Of a stretch of DNA of 64,000 bases, positions 53,538 through 62,848 are shown piece by piece. How positions within the stretch are numbered: the stretch's first letter is position 1; every line of letters begins with the position of its first letter. The stretch spans positions 1 through 64,000 of the forward strand of contig NZ_JAAIVB010000055.1 in NCBI RefSeq assembly GCF_010974945.1, written 5' to 3'. The translations under genes and the position numbers were made by a program. Source of the DNA: Noviherbaspirillum galbum. GTDB taxonomy: Bacteria > Pseudomonadota > Gammaproteobacteria > Burkholderiales > Burkholderiaceae_D. The notes beneath the pieces are model-generated. The model saw nothing but the letters and a program-made list of their open reading frames with translations, was not told the DNA's origin and ran no database searches.

Positions 53538-54287
53538 TCAGCCTAGAAGCAGGAATACCGTGGGTTTCTTGTGGAAATCCGGCACGTTGCCGGCGGCGAG
53601 GTCCTTGCGCCATTGCGCCGCGGATTGCGTGCGGATCTGCTCGGACGGCAGGGTCAGGTTGGTCGCCACGCAGATGGCCGTGCCCGGATGGCATGTCGCC
53701 GCCAGGGATTCCAGCATCGCCGCATTGCGGTAAGGCGTCTCGATGAACAACTGGGTCTGTCTTTCGCCGCGAGACCGTTCTTCCAGTGCCTTGATGCGCT
53801 TGGCGCGCTGTGCCGCATCGGTCGGCAGGTAGCCATGGAAGGCGAAGCTCTGGCCGTTGAGCCCGCTTGCCATGATGGCCAGCAACAGCGAGGAGGGGCC
53901 GACCAACGGGCGTACCGGAATACCTTCCGCGTGTGCCAGCCGGACCAGTTGCGCCCCTGGATCTGCGACGGCCGGCACACCGGCTTCCGAAATCAGTCCG
54001 GCATCCTTGCCGGCCCGCAATGGATCGAGCAAGGCGGGCAGTTGCGCCGCTTCGGTGTTGATGTTGAGCTCGGCAATGCTGATCTGCTGGATCGGCGTTC
54101 CCAGCGGATGGCGGGCATCGATTAGTTTCAGGAAGGCCCGGGTCGTCTTGGCGTTTTCGGCAATGAAGCAGGTCAGCCGCGCCGTCAGCCGCTGCACGTC
54201 TTCGGGAATGATCTGGGTCAGCATCTCCGCGCAGTCGGCGTTGATGCCGCCCAGGGTATTGGGAATCAGGTACAAGGTGCCTGGCAT
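53538..54287 (-). CDS. SAM-dependent methyltransferase, RsmI-like tetrapyrrole-methylase fold
   Basis: A 249-residue protein with the tetrapyrrole methylase fold of RsmI (16S rRNA 2'-O-methyltransferase). MPGTLYLIPNTLGG is the N-terminal strand, AGKDAGLISEAGVPAVADPG the central SAM-site motif, and VRPLVGPSSLLLAIMASGLNGQ with FAFHGYLP follow. True RsmI has about 280 residues and a C-terminal extension that is missing, so this is the shorter homologue often seen beside maf in this group. The substrate is not certain. It follows maf on the same strand with a 25-base gap. Confidence 0.85.
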   Translation of the reverse strand: MPGTLYLIPNTLGGINADCAEMLTQIIPEDVQRLTARLTCFIAENAKTTRAFLKLIDARHPLGTPIQQISIAELNINTEAAQLPALLDPLRAGKDAGLISEAGVPAVADPGAQLVRLAHAEGIPVRPLVGPSSLLLAIMASGLNGQSFAFHGYLPTDAAQRAKRIKALEERSRGERQTQLFIETPYRNAAMLESLAATCHPGTAICVATNLTLPSEQIRTQSAAQWRKDLAAGNVPDFHKKPTVFLLLG

Positions 54288-54312
54288 GGGTGGCTCGGTC
54301 GGACGAAGGAAT

Positions 54313-54936
54313 TCAGCGGGTGAAGAAAGGCATGCCGGCCACGCGCAACATCGACGTCAGCGTGATCAGGGGCAAGCCGGTGAGGGCGGTCGGGTCGCTG
54401 CTTTCTATGCTCTCGAGCATGGCAATTCCCAGCGCCTCGTTCTTCGCGCTGCCGGCGCAGTCGTAAGGCTGCTCCAGGCGAAGGTAGGCATCCAGTTCGC
54501 CGTCCGGCAGGTCGCGAAAGCGCACCACGGTCTGTACGTTGGCGGCCTGGACGTTCTCCTGCCCGCGCGGAGCGCGGCCATCGCAAAGGCAGAGCGCGGT
54601 GTGGAAAATCACCTGCCGGCCGCGCATCATCTGCAGCTGGCGCATCGCGTTCGCATGATCGCCCGGCTTGCCGATCTGCCGGCCGTCCAGCGTGGCAACC
54701 TGGTCCGAACCGATGACCAGGGCGCCCGGCGCGCGGTCGAGCACTGCCAGCGCCTTTTGCCGCGCCAGGCGCAGGGCGGTTTGCTCCGGCGCTTCGCCGG
54801 GTGCCGGCGTTTCATCGATGTCAGGCACGATCACGTCGAAAGGCAGCCGCAGGCGGCCGAGCAGTTCGCGGCGGTATTTCGAGCTGGAGGCAAGCACGAG
54901 GCGGGGAAGCGTTGGCTGGTCTGGCATCATTGTCAT
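54313..54936 (-). CDS. maf: Maf-family nucleoside triphosphate pyrophosphatase (YceF type)
   Basis: A 207-residue Maf/HAM1-fold enzyme that hydrolyses non-canonical NTPs (7-methyl-GTP for the YceF subgroup) to the monophosphate. The N-terminal signature is LVLASSSKYRRELLGRL, the catalytic Asp is in VIGSDQVATLDG, and GKPGDHANAMRQL is a substrate motif. SAKNEALGIAMLESIESSDP resembles YceF rather than the dTTPase YhdE. The start ATG 54936 is one of three nearby Met codons. It is divergent from yceD (97 bases). Confidence 0.92.
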   Translation of the reverse strand: MTMMPDQPTLPRLVLASSSKYRRELLGRLRLPFDVIVPDIDETPAPGEAPEQTALRLARQKALAVLDRAPGALVIGSDQVATLDGRQIGKPGDHANAMRQLQMMRGRQVIFHTALCLCDGRAPRGQENVQAANVQTVVRFRDLPDGELDAYLRLEQPYDCAGSAKNEALGIAMLESIESSDPTALTGLPLITLTSMLRVAGMPFFTR

Positions 54937-55032
54937 TCGTTTGACTGGTCACTCAAGAATTCGAAGCTAACGCTTTGACGAATAAAGGAAAAGCCTGTTA
55001 TTATCGCAGGTTTTCCGGGTTCGGCTTGGAGT

Positions 55033-55533
55033 ATGGACGCATTAGTCATCGACGCCTTCGAGTTTTGTCGGCTCAAGGAGCATCGCACAGGCAAGATACA
55101 GGTTGCCGATCTCCCGCGCCTCGCGCAGGAATCGGTAGGCCAGGCGGGCAGCGTGGACTGGTCGCTTCAGGGCGGATACAGCAGCCGCGGACATCCGCAG
55201 CTTGTCCTGAAGGTGGACGGTTCGGTGCGGTTGATGTGCCAGCGCTGCCTGACGCCGTTCGATTCCACGATCGACAGCGGCGCAACCCTGGTGCTTGCCC
55301 CGGATGAAGGCAGTGCGGATGAAATGGACGCCATGCTGGCCGACGAGAACGTCGAGGTCATCGTTGGCAGCCATGAATTCAGCATTGCCGAGCTGGTTGA
55401 AGACGATGCCCTGCTGGCGGTTCCCTTGGCGCCGAAGCATGAAACCTGTCCCGACCAGCTTGCCGCGCCGCTGCCGGAAGGAGAGAAAAAACCCTCGCCC
55501 TTCGCGGTGCTGAAGGATTTGAAGAAGTCGTAA
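55033..55533 (+). CDS. yceD: YceD/DUF177 family protein, 23S rRNA accumulation
   Basis: A 166-residue protein of the YceD family, which is required for normal 23S rRNA levels and is nearly always encoded before rpmF. The conserved core is LKVDGSVRLMCQRCLTPFD (Cys-x2-Cys), followed by DEGSADEMDAMLADENVEV and ELVEDDALLAVPLAPKHETC. The start ATG 55033 is the only sensible one. It is the first gene of the rpmF/plsX/fab series, though rpmF has its own probable promoter. Confidence 0.92.
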   Translation: MDALVIDAFEFCRLKEHRTGKIQVADLPRLAQESVGQAGSVDWSLQGGYSSRGHPQLVLKVDGSVRLMCQRCLTPFDSTIDSGATLVLAPDEGSADEMDAMLADENVEVIVGSHEFSIAELVEDDALLAVPLAPKHETCPDQLAAPLPEGEKKPSPFAVLKDLKKS

Positions 55534-55616
55534 TCATTGCCGGCTGACCGCCGTTTCGGGTCGGCCGGAAGAAGCAGCAAGGAATTCCTGGTTTGCAAAA
55601 GTTGGCAAACTGGATA

Positions 55617-55625
55617 TGTTAAAAT
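55617..55625 (+). promoter_or_regulatory. Extended -10 element before rpmF
   Basis: TGTTAAAAT (TG-n-TAAAAT) lies 28 bases before the rpmF ATG and 84 bases past the yceD stop. No good -35 is spaced correctly (TTGCAA and TTGGCA nearby are 21 and 12 bases off), which fits an extended -10 promoter. Confidence 0.4.
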
Positions 55626-55652
55626 TTCGGATCTTAAGGTTTAGGAGTCATC

Positions 55653-55835
55653 ATGGCCGTTCAACAAAACAAGAAGTCCCCTTCCAAGCGCGGTATGCAC
55701 CGCTCGCACGATCACCTGGGCACCCCGCCGCTGGCAGTGGAGCCGACCACCGGTGAAACCCACCTGCGCCACCACATCAGCCCCAATGGCTACTACCGTG
55801 GCCGCAAGGTGCTCAAGACCAAAAACGACGAGTAA
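55653..55835 (+). CDS. rpmF: 50S ribosomal protein L32
   Basis: A 60-residue ribosomal protein with the typical L32 sequence: [20 protein letters not shown] at the start, [17 protein letters not shown] at the end. It lacks the zinc-binding cysteines seen in some L32 forms. The start follows a good TAGGAG site (RBS about 7 bases before ATG). The gene is followed by a terminator-like hairpin before plsX. Confidence 0.97.
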   Translation: MAVQQNKKSPSKRGMHRSHDHLGTPPLAVEPTTGETHLRHHISPNGYYRGRKVLKTKNDE

Positions 55836-55862
55836 TCGTCCGTCATTGTTTCATGCTGAAAG

Positions 55863-55894
55863 CGGCGTTGAAGTTTAACTTGGCGCCGTTTTTT
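55863..55894 (+). terminator. Terminator or attenuator between rpmF and plsX
   Basis: A two-part stem (CGGCG/CGCCG outside, AAGTT/AACTT inside) is followed by six T residues (55889-55894). It can end the abundant rpmF mRNA and reduce readthrough into the fab genes. Confidence 0.7.
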
Positions 55895-56098
55895 CATATG
55901 CTGAATAAGCGCGAAGCCGACACCGTCGACGGTGGAATGCGATCGATCCTTCGATTTGCTCCATCTTCCGCGGTCATGTTGGCATGCCGATGCATCCGGG
56001 ACACTCGCATCGGGGAACCGCAAGGGGACCGCGCAACGTCCAGTCGATTTTCTCGGCGTGCTGGCTGAAGCCTTCCGCAAGAGCGCTGAGTCAACACG

Positions 56099-57202
56099 AT
56101 GACCATAAAAATTTCCATCGATTGCATGGGCGGCGACCACGGCCCGTCAGTCACCATTCCCGCCGCCATCGCTTTCGTCAAGGATGAACCGGATGCCGAA
56201 CTCATCCTGGTCGGCCTGGAAGATGCGCTGAAGGCGGAGCTGCACAAGCATCTCCCATCCGGCCATCCCCGGATTTCCATCGTTCCCGCCACCGAAGTCA
56301 TCGCCATGGACGACCCCGTCGAGGTCGCCCTGCGTCGCAAGAAGGATTCTTCGATGCGCGTCGCGATTTCCCTGGTCAAGGAAGGCAAGGCGCAGGCGTG
56401 CGTCTCGGCGGGAAACACCGGCGCGCTCATGGCCGTCTCGCGGTACGTGCTCAAGACCATGCCCGGCGTTGACCGTCCCGCCATCTGTACCCTCATTCCC
56501 AACCAGAAAGATTGCCCGACCTACATGCTCGACCTCGGCGCCAACGTCGATTGCGAGCCGCACCACCTGCACCAGTTCGCGCTGATGGGGTCTGCCCTGG
56601 TCTCGGCCCTGGAAGGGAAGCCCAAGCCGACCGTTGGCCTGCTCAATATCGGCGAGGAAGACATCAAGGGGAACGATGTCGTGAAGCAGACCGCCGTGCT
56701 GCTGCGGGCCGATCACGCCAAGGGCGTGCTGAATTTCTACGGCAATGTCGAGGGCAACGACATCTTCGAAGGAACGACCGACATCGTGGTGTGCGACGGC
56801 TTCGTCGGCAACGTGGTGCTCAAGGCGTCGGAAGGCCTCGGCCGCTTCCTGAAAAACGTGCTCAAGACCGAACTCAAGAACGGGCCGGTCAACCTACTGG
56901 GCGCATTCATCGCCCAGGGCGCCATCAAGGCGATTTCCCAGCGCATGAATCCCTCGCGCTACAACGGCGCAAGCCTGCTCGGGTTGCGCGGCCTCGTGTT
57001 CAAGAGCCATGGCGGCGAAGACGCCTATGGCTTCGGATGGGCCATCCGGCGCGCGTTCGAGGCGGCCCGGCATGATGCGCTGAGCCAGATCTCCACCGCC
57101 ATCTCGGAACTCATGCCCGCCTCGGATGCCGCGGCGCAGGCGAGTGCGGGGCCGGGCGCCACACCGGGCATCAACGACATCAATCAAGAAAAGACGGCAT
57201 GA
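56099..57202 (+). CDS. plsX: Phosphate acyltransferase PlsX
   Basis: A 367-residue enzyme making acyl-phosphate from acyl-ACP for phospholipid synthesis. The N-terminus is [57 protein letters not shown] and [16 protein letters not shown] are family signatures. The last 25 residues are a low-complexity Ala-rich tail. It overlaps fabH by 4 bases (ATGA), so both are co-translated. The 263-base gap to rpmF contains a terminator and a 14-bp palindrome at 55921. Confidence 0.96.
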   Translation: MTIKISIDCMGGDHGPSVTIPAAIAFVKDEPDAELILVGLEDALKAELHKHLPSGHPRISIVPATEVIAMDDPVEVALRRKKDSSMRVAISLVKEGKAQACVSAGNTGALMAVSRYVLKTMPGVDRPAICTLIPNQKDCPTYMLDLGANVDCEPHHLHQFALMGSALVSALEGKPKPTVGLLNIGEEDIKGNDVVKQTAVLLRADHAKGVLNFYGNVEGNDIFEGTTDIVVCDGFVGNVVLKASEGLGRFLKNVLKTELKNGPVNLLGAFIAQGAIKAISQRMNPSRYNGASLLGLRGLVFKSHGGEDAYGFGWAIRRAFEAARHDALSQISTAISELMPASDAAAQASAGPGATPGINDINQEKTA

Positions 57203-58185
57203 CTCTGTACAGCAAACTCATAGGGACGGGAAGCTACCTGCCGCCACGGCGGGTCGGCAATCAGGAGCTCGCTGCGCAACTCGCGGAAAAAGGCATCGAG
57301 ACCTCCGACGAATGGATCGTCTCGCGCAGCGGCATTTCGGCGCGCTACTATGCCGAGCCCGACGTGAAGTGCAGCGACCTCGCGGTGCAGGCGGCGAAGC
57401 GTGCGATCGAAGCGGCCGGCATCACGCCGGACGACATCGATCTCATCATCTTGGCAACCTCCACGCCCGACCACCTCGGTGGCTTCCCCAGCACCGCTTG
57501 CATCGTCCAGCGCAAGCTTGGCATCACCAATCACTGCGCAGCCTTCGACGTCCAGGCCGTCTGCAGCGGCTTCGTGTATGCCTTGTCGGTCGCCGACAGC
57601 TTCATCAAGTCGGGCGCGCACAAGAAGGCGCTCGTGATCGGCTCCGAAGTCTTCTCGCGCATCCTCGATTTCACCGACCGGACGACCTGCGTTCTGTTCG
57701 GCGATGGCGCCGGCGCGGTGGTTCTCGGCGCCTCGCAAGAGCCCGGCGTGCTCGCCACCCGCATGCATGCCGACGGCAGCCATGCCGACATCCTCTGCGT
57801 TCCGGGAGGCACGAAGGGCGGTGCCATCGACGGCAGCGCCTTCCTCTACATGGATGGCCAGGCCGTCTTCAAGCTGGCCGTCACCGTGCTCGACAAGGTC
57901 GCCCACGAAACGCTCGACGCCGCGGGCATGGCGGCTGGCCAGCTCGACTGGCTGGTGCCGCACCAGGCCAACATCCGCATCATGCAGGGCACCGCGAAGA
58001 AGCTCGGGCTGCCGATGGAAAAGATGGTGGTGACGGTCCACGAACATGGCAACACGTCGGCCGCATCCATTCCGCTGGCCCTCGATGCCGCCGTCAGGGA
58101 CGGACGCATCCGGCCCGGCCACAACGTGCTCATGGAAGGCGTTGGCGGCGGCTTCACCTGGGGCGCTGCCCTGGTCCGTGTGTAA
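57199..58185 (+). CDS. fabH: Beta-ketoacyl-ACP synthase III
   Basis: A 328-residue condensing enzyme that starts fatty-acid synthesis from acetyl-CoA and malonyl-ACP. The catalytic triad is C122 (DVQAVCSGF), H255 (VPHQANIRI) and N285 (EHGNTSAAS). [11 protein letters not shown] and [15 protein letters not shown] mark the ends of the fold. The start ATG 57199 overlaps the plsX stop. fabD follows after 21 bases. Confidence 0.97.
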   Translation: MTLYSKLIGTGSYLPPRRVGNQELAAQLAEKGIETSDEWIVSRSGISARYYAEPDVKCSDLAVQAAKRAIEAAGITPDDIDLIILATSTPDHLGGFPSTACIVQRKLGITNHCAAFDVQAVCSGFVYALSVADSFIKSGAHKKALVIGSEVFSRILDFTDRTTCVLFGDGAGAVVLGASQEPGVLATRMHADGSHADILCVPGGTKGGAIDGSAFLYMDGQAVFKLAVTVLDKVAHETLDAAGMAAGQLDWLVPHQANIRIMQGTAKKLGLPMEKMVVTVHEHGNTSAASIPLALDAAVRDGRIRPGHNVLMEGVGGGFTWGAALVRV

Positions 58186-58206
58186 CTCAGCAAACTCGAC
58201 AACAAC

Positions 58207-59139
58207 ATGACCACATTTGCATTTGTATTTCCCGGCCAGGGTTCGCAGGCCGTCGGCATGCTGAACGGCTTTGCCGGCAATGCCGTCGTCAGCCAGACCC
58301 TGGAAGAAGCGTCCGACGCCCTGCAGTTCGATCTCGGCAAGCTGATCGCCGAAGGTCCCAAGGAAGAACTCGATCTCACCACCAACACGCAACCCGTGAT
58401 GCTGACCGCGGCCGTCGCCTTCTACCGCGCCTGGATCGCCGCCGGCGGCAAGGCGCCGTCGCTGGTTGCCGGCCACAGCCTCGGCGAATACTCCGCGCTG
58501 GTCGCCGCCGGCGTCATTCCCTTCAAGGATGCCGTGCCGCTGGTCCGTTTCCGCGCGAAGGCGATGCAGGAAGCCGTGCCCGTGGGGCAGGGCGGCATGG
58601 CGGCCATCCTCGGCCTCTCGGATGATGACGTGCGCGCGGCCTGTGCGGAATCGGCGCAGGGCGAGGTGGTCGAAGCGGTCAACTTCAACGCACCCGCCCA
58701 GGTCGTGATCGCAGGACACAAGGCAGCCGTCGAGCGCGCCTGCGAGGCGGCCAAGGCGAAGGGCGCCAAGCGCGCGCTGCCGCTGCCGGTCTCGGCGCCA
58801 TTTCACTCCTCCCTGCTCAAGCCGGCGTCGGATCGACTGCGCGATTACATGGATCCGCTTGCGTTTGCGCTGCCCTCCATTCCGCTCATCAACAACGTCG
58901 ATGTTGCAATCGCGAAAGACGTCGATGCCATCAAGGACGCGCTGGTGCGCCAGGCCGCGAGCCCGGTCCGCTGGGTCGAGACCATCCAGAGGATGGCGGG
59001 CGAGGGCGTGTCGCACGTGGTCGAATGCGGTCCCGGCAAGGTGCTTGCCGGACTGACCAAGCGCATTCATGGCGACCTGATCGGCGAAGCCATCTTCGAC
59101 CAGGCTTCCCTCGACAAGGTACTGGAGCTCCTCAAGTGA
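58207..59139 (+). CDS. fabD: Malonyl-CoA:ACP transacylase
   Basis: A 310-residue transacylase loading malonate onto [16 protein letters not shown] is the N-terminal motif, the nucleophile is S91 in [10 protein letters not shown] and the catalytic H200 is in [25 protein letters not shown] is the C-terminal family motif. It overlaps fabG by 4 bases (GTGA). Confidence 0.97.
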   Translation: MTTFAFVFPGQGSQAVGMLNGFAGNAVVSQTLEEASDALQFDLGKLIAEGPKEELDLTTNTQPVMLTAAVAFYRAWIAAGGKAPSLVAGHSLGEYSALVAAGVIPFKDAVPLVRFRAKAMQEAVPVGQGGMAAILGLSDDDVRAACAESAQGEVVEAVNFNAPAQVVIAGHKAAVERACEAAKAKGAKRALPLPVSAPFHSSLLKPASDRLRDYMDPLAFALPSIPLINNVDVAIAKDVDAIKDALVRQAASPVRWVETIQRMAGEGVSHVVECGPGKVLAGLTKRIHGDLIGEAIFDQASLDKVLELLK

Positions 59140-59882
59140 ATCTGAACAATCAAGTCGCGCTCGTCACAGGCGCATCGCGTGGCATCGGACGCGCCATCGC
59201 ACAGGAACTCGCGCGCCAGGGCGCGAAGGTCGTCGGCACCGCAACGACCGAGGCCGGAGCCGCCGCCATCACCGAATACCTCGCTGCCGTCGCGCCCGAT
59301 TGCGGCAAGGGCGTGGTGCTCAATGTCACGAATCCCGCGCAATGCGGCGAGGTCATCGACCTCGTGCAAAAGGAGTTCGGCAGCCTCTCCATTCTCGTGA
59401 ACAACGCGGGCATCACCAAGGACCAGCTCGCGATGCGCATGAAGGACGAGGAGTGGGACGATGTCATCGCCACCAACCTCACCGCGGTCGGCCGGCTGTC
59501 CCGCGCAGTCCTGCGAGGCATGATGAAGGCGAAGCACGGCCGCATCATCAACATCACTTCCGTCGTCGGCGCGGCGGGCAATCCGGGGCAAATGAACTAT
59601 GCGGCCGCGAAGGCCGGCGTGGCCGGCATGAGCCGCGCCCTCGCGCGCGAGATCGGCAGCCGCAACATCACCGTCAATTGCGTGGCGCCCGGCTTCATCG
59701 ACACCGATATGACGCGAGAGCTCGGCGAGCAGCAAACCGCCGCCCTCATGCAGCAGATTCCGCTCGGGCGTTTCGGCCAGCCCGAAGACATCGCCGCGGC
59801 GGTCGCTTTCCTTGCTTCCCCGCAAGCCGGCTACATCACCGGCACCACGCTGCACGTGAACGGCGGCATGTACATGGCCTGA
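59136..59882 (+). CDS. fabG: 3-oxoacyl-ACP reductase, GTG start
   Basis: A 248-residue NADPH-dependent SDR that reduces 3-ketoacyl-ACP. The cofactor motif is [10 protein letters not shown], then [10 protein letters not shown], and the catalytic Ser-Tyr-Lys set is S142, Y155, K159 (MNYAAAKAG). It ends HVNGGMYMA as usual. The start is GTG 59136, overlapping the fabD stop, which is the position of the family N-terminus. The frame is open upstream inside fabD without similarity. Confidence 0.97.
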   Translation: MNLNNQVALVTGASRGIGRAIAQELARQGAKVVGTATTEAGAAAITEYLAAVAPDCGKGVVLNVTNPAQCGEVIDLVQKEFGSLSILVNNAGITKDQLAMRMKDEEWDDVIATNLTAVGRLSRAVLRGMMKAKHGRIINITSVVGAAGNPGQMNYAAAKAGVAGMSRALAREIGSRNITVNCVAPGFIDTDMTRELGEQQTAALMQQIPLGRFGQPEDIAAAVAFLASPQAGYITGTTLHVNGGMYMA

Positions 59883-59893
59883 GAAGTTACGGT

Positions 59894-59937
59894 CTTTTGG
59901 CATTTGTTTCACCACCGTTAGGAACAAAAGCCAAAAG
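59894..59937 (+). terminator. Imperfect hairpin between fabG and acpP
   Basis: CTTTTGGC-A-TTTGTTTC pairs with GAACAAAAGCCAAAAG across an 11-12-base loop. It has no T run after it. It may be a processing or mRNA-stability element that separates the very abundant acpP message from the upstream fab genes, rather than a full terminator. Confidence 0.4.
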
Positions 59938-59958
59938 TGAATTTTCACTGCGCAAACC

Positions 59959-59967
59959 TGCTAAAAT
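59959..59967 (+). promoter_or_regulatory. Extended -10 element before acpP
   Basis: TGCTAAAAT (TG-n-TAAAAT) lies 35 bases before the acpP ATG, downstream of the hairpin, with no strong -35. acpP usually has its own promoter in addition to readthrough from fabG, so the position fits. Confidence 0.45.
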
Positions 59968-60001
59968 GCGCGCACTTTCTGCAATCCACTGGAGGAAAAA
60001 C

Positions 60002-60241
60002 ATGTCCGATATCGAACAACGCGTTAAGAAGATCGTCGCCGAACAACTGGGCGTCGCCGAAGCAGACATCAAAAACGAATCGTCCTTCGTCGACGATCTG
60101 GGTGCTGATTCGCTCGACACCGTTGAACTGGTGATGGCCCTCGAAGACGAATTCGAGATGGAAATTCCGGACGAGCAGGCTGAGAAGATCACGACGGTGC
60201 AACAGGCGATCGACTACGCCAAGGCCCACGTCAAGGCCTAA
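60002..60241 (+). CDS. acpP: Acyl carrier protein
   Basis: A 79-residue acidic carrier of growing fatty acids. The phosphopantetheine attachment site is S37 in [16 protein letters not shown]. The sequence ends [14 protein letters not shown]. The start ATG 60002 follows GGAGGAAAAAC, a strong ribosome-binding site fitting its high expression. fabF follows after 29 bases. Confidence 0.98.
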   Translation: MSDIEQRVKKIVAEQLGVAEADIKNESSFVDDLGADSLDTVELVMALEDEFEMEIPDEQAEKITTVQQAIDYAKAHVKA

Positions 60242-60270
60242 TATTGTTTTCGTAGAATCAGGAGAACCGC

Positions 60271-61518
60271 TTGAGCCGCTCTCGTGAACGTCGCGTCGTA
60301 GTGACTGGTCTCGGATGCGTTTCCCCGGTCGGCAATCATGTTGCCGATTCGTGGGCGGCACTGACCGAAGGCAAATCGGGCATTGCGACCATCACAAAAT
60401 TCGACGCAACGCCTTTCTCAACGCGTTTCGCCGGCGAAGTCAAAGGCTTCAACATCGAGGATTACATCCCCGGTAAGGAAGCCCGCCACATGGACACCTT
60501 CATTCACTACGGCATGGCCGCGGGAATGCAGGCATTCCAGGACTCTGGCCTGACTGTCACCGAAGAAAACGCCGAGCGGATCGGCGTGCTGGTCGGTTCC
60601 GGCATCGGCGGCCTGCCGATGATCGAAGAAACCCATGCCGAGCTGACCAACCGCGGACCGCGTCGCATCAGTCCCTTCTTCGTGCCGGCGTCGATCATCA
60701 ACATGATCTCCGGGCATCTCTCCATCAAGTATGGATTGAAGGGGCCCAACCTGGCGATCGTCACCGCTTGCACGACGGGCCTGCACTGCATTGGTGCGGC
60801 TGCGCGCATGATCGAATACGGCGATGCGGATGTCATGATCGCCGGCGGTGCCGAATCTACGGTGTCTCCGTTGGGCATCGGCGGCTTTGCCGCGGCGCGC
60901 GCGCTTTCCTCGCGTAACGACGATCCCGCCACCGCTTCCCGTCCCTGGGACAAGGACCGGGACGGCTTCGTGCTCGGTGAGGGCGCGGGTGTCATGGTCC
61001 TCGAAGAGTACGAGCACGCCAAGGCCCGCGGCGCGAAGATCTATGCCGAGGTAATTGGCTTCGGCATGAGCGCAGACGCCCATCACATGACGGCTCCTCT
61101 CGAGGATGGCGACGGCGCACGCCGCTGCATGATCGCCGCCATGAAGAACGCCGGCATCAATGCCGACGAAGTCGACTACGTCAACGCCCATGGCACATCC
61201 ACGCCGCTGGGCGACGTGGCGGAAACGGTTGCTATCAAACGCGCCCTGGGCGACCGCGCCAGCAAGGTCGTGGTCAACTCCACGAAGTCCATGACCGGCC
61301 ACCTCCTTGGCGGCGCAGGCGGCCTGGAATCGGTGTTCACGGTCCTCGCGGTGCATCATCAGCTGTCACCGCCGACGATCAACATCTTCAACCAGGATCC
61401 GGACTGCGACCTCGACTACTGCGCAAATGCAGCGCGCAACATGACCATCAACGTCGCTGTGAAGAACTCCTTCGGCTTTGGCGGCACCAACGGCACGCTC
61501 ATCTTCAGCAAGGTCTGA
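60271..61518 (+). CDS. fabF: Beta-ketoacyl-ACP synthase II, TTG start
   Basis: A 415-residue elongating condensing enzyme. The Cys-His-His triad is C167 ([11 protein letters not shown]), H307 ([11 protein letters not shown]) and H344 ([11 protein letters not shown]). It starts [15 protein letters not shown] and ends [15 protein letters not shown] 60271 is the start: AGGAGA lies 5 bases upstream, and the next residues match the family N-terminus. It is the last fab gene of the cluster; a hairpin at 61527-61546 follows. Confidence 0.97.
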   Translation: MSRSRERRVVVTGLGCVSPVGNHVADSWAALTEGKSGIATITKFDATPFSTRFAGEVKGFNIEDYIPGKEARHMDTFIHYGMAAGMQAFQDSGLTVTEENAERIGVLVGSGIGGLPMIEETHAELTNRGPRRISPFFVPASIINMISGHLSIKYGLKGPNLAIVTACTTGLHCIGAAARMIEYGDADVMIAGGAESTVSPLGIGGFAAARALSSRNDDPATASRPWDKDRDGFVLGEGAGVMVLEEYEHAKARGAKIYAEVIGFGMSADAHHMTAPLEDGDGARRCMIAAMKNAGINADEVDYVNAHGTSTPLGDVAETVAIKRALGDRASKVVVNSTKSMTGHLLGGAGGLESVFTVLAVHHQLSPPTINIFNQDPDCDLDYCANAARNMTINVAVKNSFGFGGTNGTLIFSKV

Positions 61519-61526
61519 CCCCTGAC

Positions 61527-61546
61527 GCCCCGGGATTTCCCGGGGC
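61527..61546 (+). terminator. Strong hairpin after fabF
   Basis: GCCCCGGGA / TCCCGGGGC, a 9-bp GC-rich stem with a 2-base centre, starts 8 bases after the fabF stop. The T run is missing; the following sequence is C/T-rich. It probably marks the 3' end of the fab mRNA or slows transcription. Confidence 0.5.
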
Positions 61547-61583
61547 CGTCCATCCCTTCCTCACTTCTTCCCCCCGGCGCGTC

Positions 61584-62090
61584 ATGACGATTGCGGTGTC
61601 GACGATCATCCGTCCTTCGCGCATCCTGACCGCGCTCGTCTCTGCCGTCGCCATCATGGTCGCCTCCATCGGTTTGGCCATTCTGGCCGGCCGTATCGGC
61701 ACTCTCGGTTTGACGCCGCGCGTACTGACGGGATTTGGCGCTCTTTTCCTCGCATTTTTTGGGTTTTATCATGGCGTCCGAATTCGAAAAATCTTACAAC
61801 TTGATATCGCTGGAGCAGGGCAGATACGCCTCTCCGAGCAAAGGGAAAAAAGGACTTGCAGCGATTCGGATTGGCCGCATGTAGGAAAGGATATGCAAGT
61901 GATGCAACTCATGCCTGGATCGACCATCTGGCCTTGCATGCTGTTGCTTCGCCTGCGTGCGGAAGACCATGCCGTCAGGGTGGTTCCAATCTTGCCTGAT
62001 AGCGTATCGCGGGAGAGTTTCAGGGCGTTGGCCGTCGCCGTGCGATGGCTGGCGTGGCAAAGCGATTCGCAGGAATCGAGTTACCTCTGA
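61584..62090 (+). CDS. Small membrane protein, possibly YgfX-like
   Basis: A 168-residue protein with two predicted membrane helices (about 15-36 and 42-62) followed by a soluble C-terminal domain. The arrangement, and the segment WPCMLLLRLRAEDHAVRVVP with PDSVSRESFRALAVAVRW, resemble YgfX (CptA), which is often found in this position between fabF and rpoE in related genomes. The start ATG 61584 has no clear ribosome-binding site. Low expression is likely. The assignment is tentative. Confidence 0.55.
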   Translation: MTIAVSTIIRPSRILTALVSAVAIMVASIGLAILAGRIGTLGLTPRVLTGFGALFLAFFGFYHGVRIRKILQLDIAGAGQIRLSEQREKRTCSDSDWPHVGKDMQVMQLMPGSTIWPCMLLLRLRAEDHAVRVVPILPDSVSRESFRALAVAVRWLAWQSDSQESSYL

Positions 62091-62107
62091 AATATGTTCA
62101 ATGCATT

Positions 62108-62133
62108 GAACTTATTACATTTCCATGAGTCAA
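62108..62133 (+). promoter_or_regulatory. Sigma-E-type promoter in front of rpoE
   Basis: GAACTT (62108-62113) and GTCAA (62129-62133) are separated by 15 bases, matching the RpoE consensus GGAACTT-N15/16-GTCnAA. It lies about 44 bases before the rpoE start at 62177, so the sigma factor would activate its own operon. Confidence 0.7.
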
Positions 62134-62176
62134 GCACTCTAGCCGCGTATGTTGCAACGAAACAAGGGAACGGGGA

Positions 62177-62779
62177 TTGACGACAGAACGCGACATTGAC
62201 CAGCTGCTTGTCGAACGTGTGCAGCACGGCGACAAAAAGGCATTCGAGCTGCTGGTATCGAAATACCAGCGAAAACTCATGCGCCTGGTGTCGAGGCTTG
62301 TACGTGATCAAGCGGAAGCAGAAGACGTGGTGCAGGAAGCTTTCATCAAGGCCTACCGCGCGTTGCCGCAATTCCGCGGCGACTCTGCCTTCTACACGTG
62401 GCTGTACCGAATCGGCATCAACACGGCGAAAAACTACCTCGTCACGCAAGGAAGGCGTGCGCCAACATCAACCGAAGCAGACGCCGAGGAGGCGGAAACA
62501 TTCGATGACGGAGAGCATCTGCGGGATATCAATACGCCAGAGTCCATGCTTGCTACAAAGCAGATTGCAGAGACGGTAAACATTGCCATGGATGCACTGC
62601 CCGACGAATTGCGAATTGCAATCACGTTGCGCGAAATCGAAGGCTTGAGCTACGATGAAATCGCAGAGGCAATGGGTTGCCCGATCGGAACGGTCCGCAG
62701 CAGGATTTTCCGGGCGCGGGAAGCCATCGCCGAAAAACTGCGGCCCTTGCTCGGGACTGCCATCGACAAGCGCTGGTAG
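62177..62779 (+). CDS. rpoE: RNA polymerase sigma factor RpoE/AlgU, TTG start
   Basis: A 200-residue ECF sigma factor for envelope stress. Region 2 is SRLVRDQAEAEDVVQEAFIK with the aromatic AFYTWLYRIGINTAKN. Region 4 is LPDELRIAITLREIEGLSYD followed by the helix-turn-helix EIAEAMGCPIGTVRSRI. The start is TTG 62177 with GGGGA directly upstream; the family N-terminus (ERDIDQLLVERVQ) follows. It is preceded by a sigma-E-type promoter and followed by rseA and rseB, as in sigma-E operons. Confidence 0.96.
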   Translation: MTTERDIDQLLVERVQHGDKKAFELLVSKYQRKLMRLVSRLVRDQAEAEDVVQEAFIKAYRALPQFRGDSAFYTWLYRIGINTAKNYLVTQGRRAPTSTEADAEEAETFDDGEHLRDINTPESMLATKQIAETVNIAMDALPDELRIAITLREIEGLSYDEIAEAMGCPIGTVRSRIFRAREAIAEKLRPLLGTAIDKRW

Positions 62780-62848
62780 CGCAGAACCGGCAAAAAGGCA
62801 GGGTTTTTACCAAGAAAATCAGGGAATGGCGCGACCCGCAGAGGTTTT

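Noticed and set aside
55921-55934. Palindrome CACCGTCGACGGTG before plsX
   Set aside because: A single 14-bp GC-rich palindrome can arise by chance in such DNA; no second copy or promoter element beside it was seen.
57184-59070. 628-codon open frame on the minus strand opposite fabH and fabD
   Set aside because: The plus strand encodes well-conserved fab genes with catalytic residues; the antisense product has no recognisable feature.
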